This document shows, piece after piece, positions 1 to 8,955 of a stretch of 15,706 nt of DNA. Source of the DNA: Bacillota bacterium (GTDB lineage Bacteria > Bacillota_E > Sulfobacillia > Sulfobacillales > Sulfobacillaceae); NCBI GenBank assembly GCA_021820645.1, contig JAKADJ010000019.1, positions 1 through 15,706 on the forward strand, written 5' to 3'. Position 1 is the first letter of the stretch. Every line of letters begins with the position of its first letter. The position numbers and the translations under genes are program-made. A model generated the notes under the pieces. The model ran no database searches. It saw only the letters and a list, made by a program, of their open reading frames with translations, and was not told the DNA's origin.

Positions 1-990
1 GGCCCCCAACACGGCCAACCCATAGGGCAACAAGTAGAACAACAAAGCGCGGGCCCCATCCAAATTATGCGTCGCCACCCCAATCAAGAGGAACCCCGCA
101 TGCCCGATTCCGGAGTATGCAAAGAGACGCTTCAGGTCCTTTTGCGGTAAGGCCAGTAAGTTCCCCACAATCATCGTCAGCACTGCAAGATACCCCAACG
201 CGGGTCCCCACCAACCGGGCGATGCATAGAAACCAAAATCCATAAACCGCAACAGAATGGCGGCGGCGCCAACCTTAGTGCCAAACGCCATTAACTGCGT
301 GACCGCAGTGGGAGAACCCTCATACACATCAGGTACCCACATGTGAAACGGCACCACACCAAGCTTAAAGAGAATCCCCACCAAACTCAGGACCACCCCA
401 GCCCACAAGAGCGGTGAAGTCGGTGCCGCGACGGTTTTCGCAAAGGTCACAAAGGTCAGCGACCCCATCGCCCCGTAGAGAAGCGCTAATCCAAACAGCA
501 GAATCCCCGACGAAAAGGCGCCTAATAAGAGATATTTCAGCGCGGCCTCCCCACCGAGCGCGGTGTGCGTGGACGCCGCTAAGATGTAGAGGGGCAGCGA
601 CAGGATCTCGATGCCGAGGAATAAGGTAATGGTATTGCCTGCCAACCCGAGAATCATCATTCCTAACACGGCAAGCATCACCAGCACCGGGAATTCGGTG
701 CCCCATCGTTTTTCACGCCATCCCAAGAGGATCGTCCCAAGCCCGGCCAAAAGCACCAACAGATTCACAAAGAGACTATAATTATCGACCACCACACCGC
801 CACCCACAAACATGTGCGGTTTCAACGAGTAGGACCAAAGGTTCCACGAAGCACCAAACGCGGAAAGCATCCCAATTAGGGAGAGCCATGACGCGACGTG
901 GCGCTGGCGGGAGAGCATGTTACCCAAGAGGCTAATTAAAATGAAGCCAACCACAATATATTCAGGGAGCATCGCGTGAAAGAGACTCAT
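1..990 (-). CDS. nuoN: NADH-quinone oxidoreductase subunit N (NuoN), 3' end outside window
   Basis: NuoN is one of the three antiporter-like, proton-translocating subunits of the complex I membrane arm. The reading frame stays open from the ATG at 990 to the left edge, giving 330 residues of a protein usually near 480, so only the C-terminal third is missing. It is strongly hydrophobic with many membrane segments. The key residues of this fold are visible: TM5 Glu128 in GIEILSLPLY, TM7 Lys209 in FKLGVVPFHMW and TM8 Lys239 in FGTKVG. The motif PDVYEGSPTAVT is family-typical. The ATG overlaps the nuoM stop by 4 bp (ATGA). A near-perfect AAAGGAGG ribosome site lies at 997-1004, 6 nt upstream. 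It is the last nuo gene of the canonical order. The gene end and any operon terminator cannot be seen here. Confidence 0.97.
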   Translation of the reverse strand, partial: MSLFHAMLPEYIVVGFILISLLGNMLSRQRHVASWLSLIGMLSAFGASWNLWSYSLKPHMFVGGGVVVDNYSLFVNLLVLLAGLGTILLGWREKRWGTEFPVLVMLAVLGMMILGLAGNTITLFLGIEILSLPLYILAASTHTALGGEAALKYLLLGAFSSGILLFGLALLYGAMGSLTFVTFAKTVAAPTSPLLWAGVVLSLVGILFKLGVVPFHMWVPDVYEGSPTAVTQLMAFGTKVGAAAILLRFMDFGFYASPGWWGPALGYLAVLTMIVGNLLALPQKDLKRLFAYSGIGHAGFLLIGVATHNLDGARALLFYLLPYGLAVLGA

Positions 991-2426
991 ACGCTCCCTC
1001 CTTTCCCTGCCAACAGGTGCACGGCATGATAGAGCGACGGTACCGCATGGGAAGTCAGCCCATTAGGCCAAACTCCCAGTAAAAGGACCAAGCCGGCGAG
1101 CGGCACAATCCACCAAATTTGACCTGCCTTGAGGTCGGCAATTTGCTTCGTGCCTTCGGGTCCTTGCATAACACCTTGAAACACCCGCAACATGTACCAA
1201 GCGGCCATCACTAACACAATAATGGCAATCACCGCAAACACCACGTGATGGACCACAAGTCCCTGGATAATGAGATATTCTCCGACAAATCCCGGCAACC
1301 CCGGCAGCCCCAGCGTCGCCAATGCGAAGAAAAGAAAATAGGCGGCGAGTCTCGGAGCCGATGCATTGAGACCGCGCATTGCACTGATATCCCGAGTCCC
1401 CGTGCGCTGTTCCAGGAATCCTAGAATAATGAAGAGTCCTCCCACCATCAAACCATGCGCCACCATTTGGAAGGTGGCTCCTAGTATCCCGACCCGGGTC
1501 AACGTAAAAATCCCCAACGCGATCATCCCAATATGGGATAAAGAGGCATAGGCGGTAACCATTTTCATATCGGTCTGCCGGAGCGCCATGAACGCTCCGT
1601 AGACTAATCCAATCACCGCGAAGATGAGGAGACCGGTCTCATACCGAACAAATTCCGGAAAGAAGAGCGGCAACATAATCCGTAAAAACCCGTAGACACC
1701 AGCCTTGGACATTACACCGGAGAGCAAGGCCGTCACCGGGGCCGGGGCCTCCCGATAGGCATCCGGCATCCACCCGTGGAACGGCCACAACGGAGCCTTG
1801 ATGGCGAATGCCAAGAAGAAGGCGGCAAACACCCACGGTGTGACCCGAGCATCCATATGGAGATGCACGAGCTGGGAAATTTCAAACGTCAAGGGCCCGA
1901 ATGGCTGGGTGTGAATGACCGCTACCGCCACGATCCCAATCAACATGAAAAGACTTCCGAAGAGATTCATAATAAGCCACTTCATCGCAGCCTGTCGTCC
2001 CTTGGGTCCGGACCAACTCGTCAGCAAGAAGAAGATGGGAATTAAAACCACTTCCCAGAAGATGTAAAACAAGAACAAATCCAACGCCGAGAAAAGTCCC
2101 AATGACCCGAATTCCAAGAAGAGGATCCAAAAAAAGTATACCCGGCCCCATTCCGGTTTCGAGGCCAAAATGGCCACTTCAGTCAACACCACGGTCAATC
2201 CTATTAAGAATAAGGACAGCCCATCGGAACCTAGGTGAAATCGAATTCCCCAAGCGGGGATCCAAGCCACGTTGACTCCTTGCCCGGGATGGACCAATAG
2301 CCCGATATAGAGGGCGACCACAATCCCCCCTAAGATGGCCGCCACCGTCTTGGCGCTTTGTCGTGGAACCACCAGGGTCACTAATGACCCCGCCAGCGCC
2401 ACAACCATCAGCCACACCACTAACAT
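987..2426 (-). CDS. nuoM: NADH-quinone oxidoreductase subunit M (NuoM)
   Basis: NuoM is the middle antiporter-like subunit of the complex I membrane arm, thought to move one proton per NADH oxidised. The 479-residue length is normal for the family, and the protein is almost entirely transmembrane. The expected channel residues are all present: TM5 Glu125 in FWEVVLIPIFF, TM7 Lys210 in AIKAPLWPFHGWMPDAY, TM8 Lys241 in SGVMSKAGVYGFLR, and TM12 Glu383 in GLPGFVGEYLIIQG. The ATG at 2426 is supported by GAGGAGGC at 2433-2440. A 30-bp gap separates it from nuoL upstream, and its TGA overlaps the nuoN ATG. It contrasts with NuoL in this operon, where the equivalent TM5 Glu is lost. Confidence 0.98.
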   Translation of the reverse strand: MLVVWLMVVALAGSLVTLVVPRQSAKTVAAILGGIVVALYIGLLVHPGQGVNVAWIPAWGIRFHLGSDGLSLFLIGLTVVLTEVAILASKPEWGRVYFFWILFLEFGSLGLFSALDLFLFYIFWEVVLIPIFFLLTSWSGPKGRQAAMKWLIMNLFGSLFMLIGIVAVAVIHTQPFGPLTFEISQLVHLHMDARVTPWVFAAFFLAFAIKAPLWPFHGWMPDAYREAPAPVTALLSGVMSKAGVYGFLRIMLPLFFPEFVRYETGLLIFAVIGLVYGAFMALRQTDMKMVTAYASLSHIGMIALGIFTLTRVGILGATFQMVAHGLMVGGLFIILGFLEQRTGTRDISAMRGLNASAPRLAAYFLFFALATLGLPGLPGFVGEYLIIQGLVVHHVVFAVIAIIVLVMAAWYMLRVFQGVMQGPEGTKQIADLKAGQIWWIVPLAGLVLLLGVWPNGLTSHAVPSLYHAVHLLAGKGGSV

Positions 2427-2456
2427 CTAAAAGCCTCCTCTATGCTGCGTCTCGCA

Positions 2457-4325
2457 TTACGCTCGGATTAGGTAAAAGGCTAACAAAGCGCCGAGCCCCA
2501 CCATAATCGACAACGCGTATCGGCGAACATAACCGGTCTGCAAGGGGCGTAAGTCGGCGGCCCATAGCCACACCACACTTGCTACACCGTTAACAAATTC
2601 CAAAATGCCATTTTCGACGGGCTTCAACCAGTTCCCGATCGTCTTAAAAGGAATCACCGCGAGCCACGCCCACACCGTATCCATATTCCACGCTTCGTAC
2701 GCTTGGCGTCCGAGGCCCGTGGCTGCTCCAGCATTCGGTGCTACCCGCTTTTTGACGTACATCCAATACGCCAAGAGAATCGCGATAACGGCCAACCCAA
2801 CGGTCAGAATGGTGCCAAACACAGGCCCACTTTCCAACCCCGCATGACTGGCACCCGGGTAACGGGCAAATGTCGGGGCTAACCAGCGATTGAGCCATCC
2901 GCCAAAGAAACCTCCCACTACCGCCAAAACCCCAAGAATCATCACCGGCACGGTCATGACTAACGGAGCTTCATGAGCGTGGTCATAGAGTGTCTGATCC
3001 CTTGGGGCACCAAAGAACGTGATAAAGAAGAGACGGAACATATAGAACGCCGTCATCCCTGCGGTCAGTACGCCCACACCCCATAACAGGGTGTGACCCG
3101 AGTTAAAGGCTTGACCCAAAATGGCCTCTTTGCTGAAATATCCCGAGAACGGCGGTATTCCGGAAATCGCCAAAGTACCCGCCAAAAATGCGGCCATGGT
3201 CCACGGCATTTTCTTAAAGAGCCCACCCATTTTGTTGATGTCCTGTTCCCCACTTAAGGCATGAATCACGCTACCAGCCGCCAGGAACAACAAAGCCTTA
3301 AAGAAGGCATGCATCATAAAGTGAAATACGCCCGCCACGTAGCCTCCGACGCCAATTGCTAAAAACATATACCCCAGTTGGCTTAGGGTGGAATAGGCTA
3401 ACACCTTTTTGATATCCCGCTGGAAAATCGCGATACTGGCCGCGAAAATAGCCGTAAAGGCACCAATGGCTCCAATCAAGTAGTGTACATTGGGCGCCAG
3501 TCGCAGCAACGGATAGAGACGGGCCATCAGATAGACCCCCGCCGTCACCATGGTGGCGGCATGAATGAGGGCCGAAACCGGTGTAGGACCTTCCATCGCA
3601 TCCGCGAGCCACATATGCAGTGGGAACTGTGCGGATTTAGCCATGGCTCCCACATAGAGAAGGAACGCCGTCCATTCAAAGAACGCACTCCCGGGATGGG
3701 CCGCACTCAGTATCCTAAACAAATGCGGGTAGCCTACCGTGTGGTAATGCAGGTAGAGTAACGCCAGCCCCAACAGGATTCCGACATCGCCTACCGTATT
3801 CATGACAAAGGCCTTTTTGGCCGCGCGCACCGCAGACGGTCGATGGTACCAAAAACCAATTAAGAAGTAGGACGCCAGCCCCACCAGTGCCCACCCAATC
3901 AGTAACACAATCAGGTTACCGGCCAGCACTAAGAGCAGCATCGAGAAAATGAAAAAGTTCAGGTACGAAAAGTACCGCGCCTTACCCGGATCATCGTGCA
4001 TGTACCCAATGGAGTAGATATGGATCAACATCCCGACGCCGGTAATGACTAAGAGCCACACCCCGGCCAGTGGGTCTAAATAGAGTCTGGCCCCAATCGC
4101 TGGTCCGAAGCCACTTATCCAGGTCCACAAGTTACCAGTCACAACCCGATGATGCACGCCGAGATGGGCCAGATGGACATCCGCGGCGATACTCAGTAAA
4201 AAGCTAATGCCGACTAGCGCGCTGGCCCAAATTCCAGGCAGTTTCTTGGGCATCAGGCCTTTAAAGACGGTTATGCTCACCGCCCCAATCAGGGGCAACA
4301 ACAGGATTTCGCTCAGAAGTTGCAT
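2457..4325 (-). CDS. nuoL: NADH-quinone oxidoreductase subunit L (NuoL), with TM5 Glu replaced by Ala
   Basis: NuoL is the distal antiporter-like subunit of complex I. Its long lateral helix braces the membrane arm. The 622-residue length is close to E. coli NuoL (613). Family motifs are clear: YFSYLNFFIFSM near 118-129, Lys230 in GAMAKSAQFPLHMW (TM7), MEGPTPVSALIHAATMV at 244-260, HAFFKALLFL with Lys343, and broken-helix Lys399 in SGYFSKEAIL. The C-terminal 90 residues fit the lateral helix plus the last membrane anchor. The odd point is TM5, which reads GWALVGLASYFLIGFWY at 144-160. The family pattern there is WE(G/L)VGL, so the essential Glu (E. coli E144) is Ala146 (codon GCA at 3888-3890). 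AAGGAG at 4337-4342, 11 nt upstream, supports the start. A 31-bp gap follows nuoK. Identity is certain; the effect of the substitution is unknown. Confidence 0.98.
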   Translation of the reverse strand: MQLLSEILLLPLIGAVSITVFKGLMPKKLPGIWASALVGISFLLSIAADVHLAHLGVHHRVVTGNLWTWISGFGPAIGARLYLDPLAGVWLLVITGVGMLIHIYSIGYMHDDPGKARYFSYLNFFIFSMLLLVLAGNLIVLLIGWALVGLASYFLIGFWYHRPSAVRAAKKAFVMNTVGDVGILLGLALLYLHYHTVGYPHLFRILSAAHPGSAFFEWTAFLLYVGAMAKSAQFPLHMWLADAMEGPTPVSALIHAATMVTAGVYLMARLYPLLRLAPNVHYLIGAIGAFTAIFAASIAIFQRDIKKVLAYSTLSQLGYMFLAIGVGGYVAGVFHFMMHAFFKALLFLAAGSVIHALSGEQDINKMGGLFKKMPWTMAAFLAGTLAISGIPPFSGYFSKEAILGQAFNSGHTLLWGVGVLTAGMTAFYMFRLFFITFFGAPRDQTLYDHAHEAPLVMTVPVMILGVLAVVGGFFGGWLNRWLAPTFARYPGASHAGLESGPVFGTILTVGLAVIAILLAYWMYVKKRVAPNAGAATGLGRQAYEAWNMDTVWAWLAVIPFKTIGNWLKPVENGILEFVNGVASVVWLWAADLRPLQTGYVRRYALSIMVGLGALLAFYLIRA

Positions 4326-4356
4326 GCGCTCAAACGCTCCTTCTCATACACGGACA

Positions 4357-4659
4357 TCAATTCTTCATACCAGAAATCTCGTCAACATCTAAACGGTGGC
4401 GCCGATGATACACAGTCACAATAATAGCGAGCCCGATCCCCACTTCAGCTGCAGCAGTCCCGACAATCAGAAAGGCCATGACTTGCCCTGACATGTCATG
4501 CCAATGACGGGCAAACGCGATAAACGCGAGGGCCGCTGCATTCCACATCATTTCCGCCGACATAAACATAATCAAGGGATTTCGTCGCGTCATCACTCCA
4601 ATGGCCCCGATGGCAAACAAAATCGCCGCCAAACCCACTACCCAATTAATCGGGATCAT
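4357..4659 (-). CDS. nuoK: NADH-quinone oxidoreductase subunit K (NuoK)
   Basis: NuoK is a small three-helix, MrpC-like subunit of the complex I membrane arm, next to NuoJ and NuoN. The length of 100 residues equals that of E. coli NuoK. Both conserved intramembrane glutamates occur at the same numbers as in E. coli: Glu36 in MSAEMMWNAAAL (TM2) and Glu72 in GTAAAEVGIGLAI (TM3). The ATG overlaps the nuoJ stop by 4 bp. It has a near-perfect AAAGGAGG at 4668-4675 with 8-nt spacing, which lies inside the end of nuoJ. The C-terminal tail after the last helix is polar and carries a His/Arg-rich stretch (YHRRHRLDVDE). Confidence 0.98.
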   Translation of the reverse strand: MIPINWVVGLAAILFAIGAIGVMTRRNPLIMFMSAEMMWNAAALAFIAFARHWHDMSGQVMAFLIVGTAAAEVGIGLAIIVTVYHRRHRLDVDEISGMKN

Positions 4660-5186
4660 GCTTCATTCCTCCTTTGGGACCGAGCGTCCTTGCGGCGCAC
4701 TGGACGATTCAGCACCAGGACCCCGAGCCCCGCCGTCAAGAGCATAATGGCAATGCCCACTAAGTAGAGGAAATCAGGCCCCCATAAAATCAGCCCCATC
4801 CCATGAAGATTTCCAAAGTTTCGGGGTAGGCCGCTCACGATCCGCGGGCCTGGCCGACGAATGGCGAGAACCGCCAGCGCAATTCCCACCGCCAGTGATA
4901 ACACGCCTGCCAGCCAACGTTGTCCCCCTAACTGTTCTTTCGGTTCGCCTTCTTCCTTTCCGGCAGTCAACAGGGTCACCACAAACAAGAACAGCACCAT
5001 GATAGCGCCCGCGTACACAATAACTTGAGCCACCGCTAAAAATTCGGCGGACAGCAAGAGGTAGAGGACGGCCAAGGACAGGATATTGCCCACCAAGAAC
5101 AGCGCACTATGAACGGGCTGTTTGGCCACTACAACCCCTAGCGCCCCGATTATCGCCAAGATGGCTAAAATAACAAACGGCGTCAT
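4656..5186 (-). CDS. nuoJ: NADH-quinone oxidoreductase subunit J (NuoJ)
   Basis: NuoJ is a five-helix membrane subunit that helps link the quinone site to the proton-pumping arm through its TM3 bulge. The protein has 176 residues. The most conserved block, with Glu48 followed by QVIVYAGAIMVLFLFVV at 54-70, is intact. A polar loop rich in Lys, Glu and Gly (about 76-88) follows it, and then come two more membrane segments. The C-terminal tail is basic (PVRRKDARSQRRNEA), consistent with a cytoplasmic end. The ATG at 5186 lies 13 bp after the nuoI stop, with GAGGGG just upstream. The stop overlaps the nuoK ATG by 4 bp. Confidence 0.97.
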   Translation of the reverse strand: MTPFVILAILAIIGALGVVVAKQPVHSALFLVGNILSLAVLYLLLSAEFLAVAQVIVYAGAIMVLFLFVVTLLTAGKEEGEPKEQLGGQRWLAGVLSLAVGIALAVLAIRRPGPRIVSGLPRNFGNLHGMGLILWGPDFLYLVGIAIMLLTAGLGVLVLNRPVRRKDARSQRRNEA

Positions 5187-5199
5187 CGCAGGAATCCCC

Positions 5200-5637
5200 T
5201 CATTTCTTCACCGGCGGGTGCAAAAGTTCTTCTTTATCTGCGATCATGTCGAGCCGATTCGATGCCGCCAATTCATTAAACGGTGTGAGCCGCACTGCAT
5301 TGGTCGGGCAGGCTTCCTCACACATGCCGCAAAAGATACAACGAATCAAATCGACTTCGTAGTCTACCGAATAACGGTTGGTCCATGATACCGGTTTGCC
5401 CTCGGGAGCCGCCGCCGCGACCACGCGAATCGCGTGAGCCGGGCAGACCGCCTCGCAAAGTCCACACCCCACACATAATTCATGTCCATCGGCATCTTTA
5501 GCCAACATGTGCTTGCCACGAAACCGCGGGGAATACTCCCGGCGCTTTTCGGGATAAGAGATCGTATCCCTCGGTTCGAACAACGCCTTAAAGGTTACAC
5601 CCAACCCTTTGGTCATAGCCTTCACTCCGTCAAACAT
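5200..5637 (-). CDS. nuoI: NADH-quinone oxidoreductase subunit I (NuoI), 2x[4Fe-4S] ferredoxin-like
   Basis: NuoI carries the two [4Fe-4S] clusters N6a and N6b, which pass electrons from NuoG toward cluster N2 in NuoB. With the start chosen here it has 145 residues, slightly short for the family. Two perfect C-x2-C-x2-C-x3-CP motifs are visible: Cys55, 58, 61, 65 in CVGCGLCEAVCP and Cys100, 103, 106, 110 in CIFCGMCEEACP. The N-terminal MFDGVKAMTKGLGVTFKALF is the usual amphipathic membrane-docking segment. The frame is open up to 5679, which would overlap nuoH. The ATG at 5637 has an AAAGGAGG 9 nt upstream, so it is preferred. The 22-bp gap after nuoH holds this ribosome site. Confidence 0.96.
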   Translation of the reverse strand: MFDGVKAMTKGLGVTFKALFEPRDTISYPEKRREYSPRFRGKHMLAKDADGHELCVGCGLCEAVCPAHAIRVVAAAAPEGKPVSWTNRYSVDYEVDLIRCIFCGMCEEACPTNAVRLTPFNELAASNRLDMIADKEELLHPPVKK

Positions 5638-5646
5638 GGCAAAGGT

Positions 5647-5654
5647 CCTCCTTT
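5647..5654 (-). promoter_or_regulatory. Ribosome binding site deciding the nuoI start
   Basis: AAAGGAGG on the minus strand, 9 nt before the ATG at 5637. It is nearly a full match to the anti-Shine-Dalgarno sequence. It places the nuoI start inside the longer open frame, rather than at the upstream codon at 5679 that would overlap the end of nuoH. Confidence 0.85.
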
Positions 5655-5659
5655 CGGTG

Positions 5660-6646
5660 TTACAAAATTCCGCTGACAAACGCCGCTGTACCTAAGAAAT
5701 ACAAAAAGGAAATCGGCAATAAGACTTTCCACCCAAATGACATCAACTTATCATAGCGGAACCGCGGAAACGTCGCACGAATCCAGATAAACACGAACAC
5801 TAAGATGGCTACTTTGATGACGAACCAGAGTATCGGCGGCAAGAAACTCGGGCCTAACCATCCTCCTAAAAAGAGCGTGACTGCCAAGCCGCTGACCGTC
5901 AGCATGTTGATATACTCGGCAATAATATACATCGCAAAGCGTATCCCGGAATATTCGGTATGATACCCTGCCACCAACTCCGATTCAGCTTCTGGAAGGT
6001 CAAATGGCGTCCGATTGGTTTCGGCAATTGCCGTGATGAAATAAATCACAAAGGGAACGATTTGTGGAATCACAAACCAGCCACGAGCTTGTTGGGCGAA
6101 CACAATGCGCTCCAGGTTGGCGGTACCCGCCATCATGAGAACGCCGAGCACCGATAAGCCCATAGCCAGTTCATACGAGATCATCTGAGCTGAGGCCCTG
6201 ATTCCTCCGAGCAATGAGTACTTATTTTGAGAAGCCCAGCCCCCTAGCACAATTCCGTAGATACCAAGAGAACTAAAAGCAAAGGCAATTAAAAGCCCGA
6301 TGCTAGGATTAGCGATATCCAGATTGATGGTTTGCCCGAAGAGATGAATCGGTGCACCAAAGGGAATCACAGCATCCACTGACAATGCCGCAAAGAGCGA
6401 CAGGACGGGTGCGATCCGATAGATCATCGGATCGGCACCAGTCGGCATTAAGTCTTCTTTTAATGCCATTTTAAGCCCGTCCGCCAATGGCTGCAAAAGC
6501 CCTCCGGGACCCACACGATTGGGTCCTAAGCGCAATTGAAAGAATCCTAAAAAGCGTCGTTCCACTAACATCGTGTAGGCAAATCCGGTCATGAGGATCC
6601 CAATGAGGACCAGGATCTTGACGATAAGCAGGATGGTCGAGATCAT
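5660..6646 (-). CDS. nuoH: NADH-quinone oxidoreductase subunit H (NuoH)
   Basis: NuoH forms the membrane part of the quinone-binding chamber and the entry of the E-channel that couples quinone reduction to pumping. The length of 328 residues is normal. Hallmarks are ERRFLGFFQLRLGPNRVGP (about 29-47), LQPLADGLKMALKED, GGWASQNKYSLLGGIRASAQ followed by MISYELAMGL, and the acidic quinone-chamber block PFDLPEAESELVAGYHTEYS. The Glu and Asp residues of that block are all kept. The C-terminal RATFPRFRYDKLMSFGWK is also typical. The ATG at 6646 overlaps the nuoG stop (ATGA) and has GAGGAGGT at 6653-6660 with 6-nt spacing. A 22-bp gap separates it from nuoI. Confidence 0.98.
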   Translation of the reverse strand: MISTILLIVKILVLIGILMTGFAYTMLVERRFLGFFQLRLGPNRVGPGGLLQPLADGLKMALKEDLMPTGADPMIYRIAPVLSLFAALSVDAVIPFGAPIHLFGQTINLDIANPSIGLLIAFAFSSLGIYGIVLGGWASQNKYSLLGGIRASAQMISYELAMGLSVLGVLMMAGTANLERIVFAQQARGWFVIPQIVPFVIYFITAIAETNRTPFDLPEAESELVAGYHTEYSGIRFAMYIIAEYINMLTVSGLAVTLFLGGWLGPSFLPPILWFVIKVAILVFVFIWIRATFPRFRYDKLMSFGWKVLLPISFLYFLGTAAFVSGIL

Positions 6647-8955
6647 GCTGTGACCTCCTCTTTGGCTAGACTCAGTTGGACGGGTCCCTTACCGAGCCGA
6701 TTAACTCCCAGCACGCCCTGGGGAATCCACAAAACCCCCACGGGGATCCTTGAATCCAAGGAGACGCCAACCACGAGGTGGGTATCCCCTTGTGAAACCG
6801 AGATTCGACCGGGCTCCGTACCGAGTCCTAGCTCTTCGGCTTCTTGGGGATTGATCCGCCCGGGGAACTCGGGCACCCGGGGCAAGAGAATTTCCGAAGG
6901 CTCGCCCTTTTCCCAAATTAAGGAGCCTATCACCAAGGTCATCCCAGCATCCGTCGTAGGCGGCGTGGTCAACGGCTCGATCTCAACGTGCCGTGTCTCA
7001 ATCGGCAACAAATCGCCGCTGTCATCGTCAAATGGATCCCAGTCTTCTTCCCAGTTCAAAGGTCGCCCGAGAATGTGGGCCCATGTGTTCAAATAGGTTT
7101 TCACAGGACGCGCTTGACCCGGAGGTTGTACACTGGCCATCGCCACCTGCAACCGAGCCTCCATATTGATATAGGTCCCATAGACTTCCGCCCATCCGGC
7201 CCCTGGCAAGAGAGCATCTACCTGGGTGCTGTCTACTGGAGGTCGCAAGCCTTCCACCACGACGTGGTCCAAACGTTCGAATGCCGCTTGAACCAAGGAA
7301 CGATCCGGATATTCTTCCAATAGATCCGCTCCAAACACCAGCAGTGTCTTTATGACCCCGTCACGCGCTTCCTCCAGGATTCGTGTCAAATCCTCAAAGT
7401 GAGCCGAAAATCCACCACGTTCCCATCCTCTCCAATTGCCAGGCCCAAAGGTCGGAAGCATTGGCGTCGGCTTTTCGCGAAGATCCGCCAACACGGCCAA
7501 CACCATCCCCATGGCGGGTTCCAACCCATCCCACAAACATACCAAGTGGTCTGCGCGCAGCAATTGGGCTCCCAACTGAGTCAACATCTCGGGCAGAACC
7601 CCTTGAGGACGAAAGCTCCCCAAATCGTGAATCAGCGTTTTCACTTGTGCGTCATCAGGCCTTTGCGTCGCCATGGCTAATGCCATCACAACGGCCGATT
7701 GTTCAGGAGCCGTAATCACATCTTGGCCTGGTAATGTGTCCCGTGTTAACGCGGTCGGTCCAATCCCGATCACCTTTAAAGCGGGATATCGCAATAAGCG
7801 TTCGCGTAGCTTGAGATGCACCACGGGGACCGCGTCATAGGGGTCCGTCCCTAGTAACAGGACCGTGTCCGCCTTCTTAATATCTTCAAAGGTGCCGTTC
7901 AAAGCGCGCGGCAAATAGCCCGCCTCGGATCGACTGATGGCAAGCTTCTCGGTCCCGATCACTTCCGTCGCAAAGCGTTTGAGCTGGTAGGCTTCTTCTG
8001 TCGTATGCATGCCGCCCACGATCACGCCGACTGACGATCCCCCATGCTGCTCCACTGTTGTTTTAAGCCATTCACCCACCTGCCGGGTGGCCAACGCGGC
8101 CGAGGTTTCATTTCCCTGCACCCGCGACGCGAGCAAGCGCTCTGGATGATACCCGAAGTCATACCCAAACCGCCCCCGGTCGCAAAGCCATCCCCACTCG
8201 CGATCTGGGATCGGACGGCCTTCCATCCGGATGACATGCCCCTCGCGTGCCGTCACTTTACTGGTACATCCTACCGGACAATGCGGGCACACCGATTCTT
8301 CCCGTTCAATGTTCCACGGCCGGCCCTTATGATGATACGGTGCCGACAGCAACGCTCCCACCGGGCACAGATCAATGACGTTCCCAGTGAACTGGCTGGT
8401 GGCAGGGACCTGGTCAACTGTGGTCACCACCGTCTCCACGCCACGACCCTCTAGCAATAGTTGACCCTCACCCACGTATTCCCCCATGAATCGCACACAG
8501 CGTTGACACAACACGCACCGCTCTTGGTCGACCAGAACAAACTCGTTGATAGGCCCATCTTTAACCTTTTGGATCTTGGGTTCTTGGAATCTACCGCCGC
8601 CTGGTCCGTACTCAAACGTGTAGTCTTGGAGGTAACATTCCCCGCCCTTATCGCACACCGGGCAATCCAAAGGGTGATTAATCAAGAGAAATTCCAGCAC
8701 GCCCCGTCGCCCTTTATCCACCGCCGGCCCCTTCGAGCGCACCACCATGCCCTCGGAGACCGCCGTAGTACAGGCCGTGGCCAATTTGGGCATCTTCTCC
8801 ACTTCCACGAGGCACATGCGGCAGGCCCCCAAGGGCCCCAGGGCTTGGTGATAGCAATAAATCGGAACATCGACCCCTAGCTTAGCCGCAGCATCAACAA
8901 TCATCGTTCCTTCGGGAACGGTGATTTCTTGTCCATCAATGGTTAACCGTATCAT
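6643..8955 (-). CDS. nuoG: NADH-quinone oxidoreductase subunit G (NuoG), multi-cluster Fe-S subunit
   Basis: NuoG is the largest peripheral-arm subunit and carries electrons from NuoF through several Fe-S clusters. With the ATG at 8955 it has 770 residues, near the size of Thermus Nqo3. Visible ligands are a [2Fe-2S] set Cys34, 45, 48, 62; an N5 set His94, Cys98, 101, 107; an N4 set Cys147, 150, 153 with Cys197 in CPVGAL; and an N7-type set Cys223, 226, 230, 258. The rest matches the degenerate molybdopterin-oxidoreductase fold, with no sign of a cofactor-binding Cys or Sec. The open frame extends to 9009, but MIRLTIDGQEITVPEG is the usual N-terminus. Its ATG has only a weak GAGG 4 nt upstream. 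The gene overlaps nuoF by 20 bp and nuoH by 4 bp. Confidence 0.96.
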   Translation of the reverse strand: MIRLTIDGQEITVPEGTMIVDAAAKLGVDVPIYCYHQALGPLGACRMCLVEVEKMPKLATACTTAVSEGMVVRSKGPAVDKGRRGVLEFLLINHPLDCPVCDKGGECYLQDYTFEYGPGGGRFQEPKIQKVKDGPINEFVLVDQERCVLCQRCVRFMGEYVGEGQLLLEGRGVETVVTTVDQVPATSQFTGNVIDLCPVGALLSAPYHHKGRPWNIEREESVCPHCPVGCTSKVTAREGHVIRMEGRPIPDREWGWLCDRGRFGYDFGYHPERLLASRVQGNETSAALATRQVGEWLKTTVEQHGGSSVGVIVGGMHTTEEAYQLKRFATEVIGTEKLAISRSEAGYLPRALNGTFEDIKKADTVLLLGTDPYDAVPVVHLKLRERLLRYPALKVIGIGPTALTRDTLPGQDVITAPEQSAVVMALAMATQRPDDAQVKTLIHDLGSFRPQGVLPEMLTQLGAQLLRADHLVCLWDGLEPAMGMVLAVLADLREKPTPMLPTFGPGNWRGWERGGFSAHFEDLTRILEEARDGVIKTLLVFGADLLEEYPDRSLVQAAFERLDHVVVEGLRPPVDSTQVDALLPGAGWAEVYGTYINMEARLQVAMASVQPPGQARPVKTYLNTWAHILGRPLNWEEDWDPFDDDSGDLLPIETRHVEIEPLTTPPTTDAGMTLVIGSLIWEKGEPSEILLPRVPEFPGRINPQEAEELGLGTEPGRISVSQGDTHLVVGVSLDSRIPVGVLWIPQGVLGVNRLGKGPVQLSLAKEEVTA

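Noticed and set aside
365..706. Minus-strand 113-codon open frame in another frame
   Set aside because: It lies wholly within nuoN, whose own frame is open and conserved from 990 to the window edge.
5638..5679. Longer NuoI starting at 5679
   Set aside because: It would overlap nuoH by 20 bp and add residues foreign to the family. The ATG at 5637 has a near-perfect ribosome site.
6650..7715. Plus-strand open frames opposite the 3' half of nuoG
   Set aside because: Shadow frames of nuoG with Ser/Thr/Pro-rich translations and no family resemblance.
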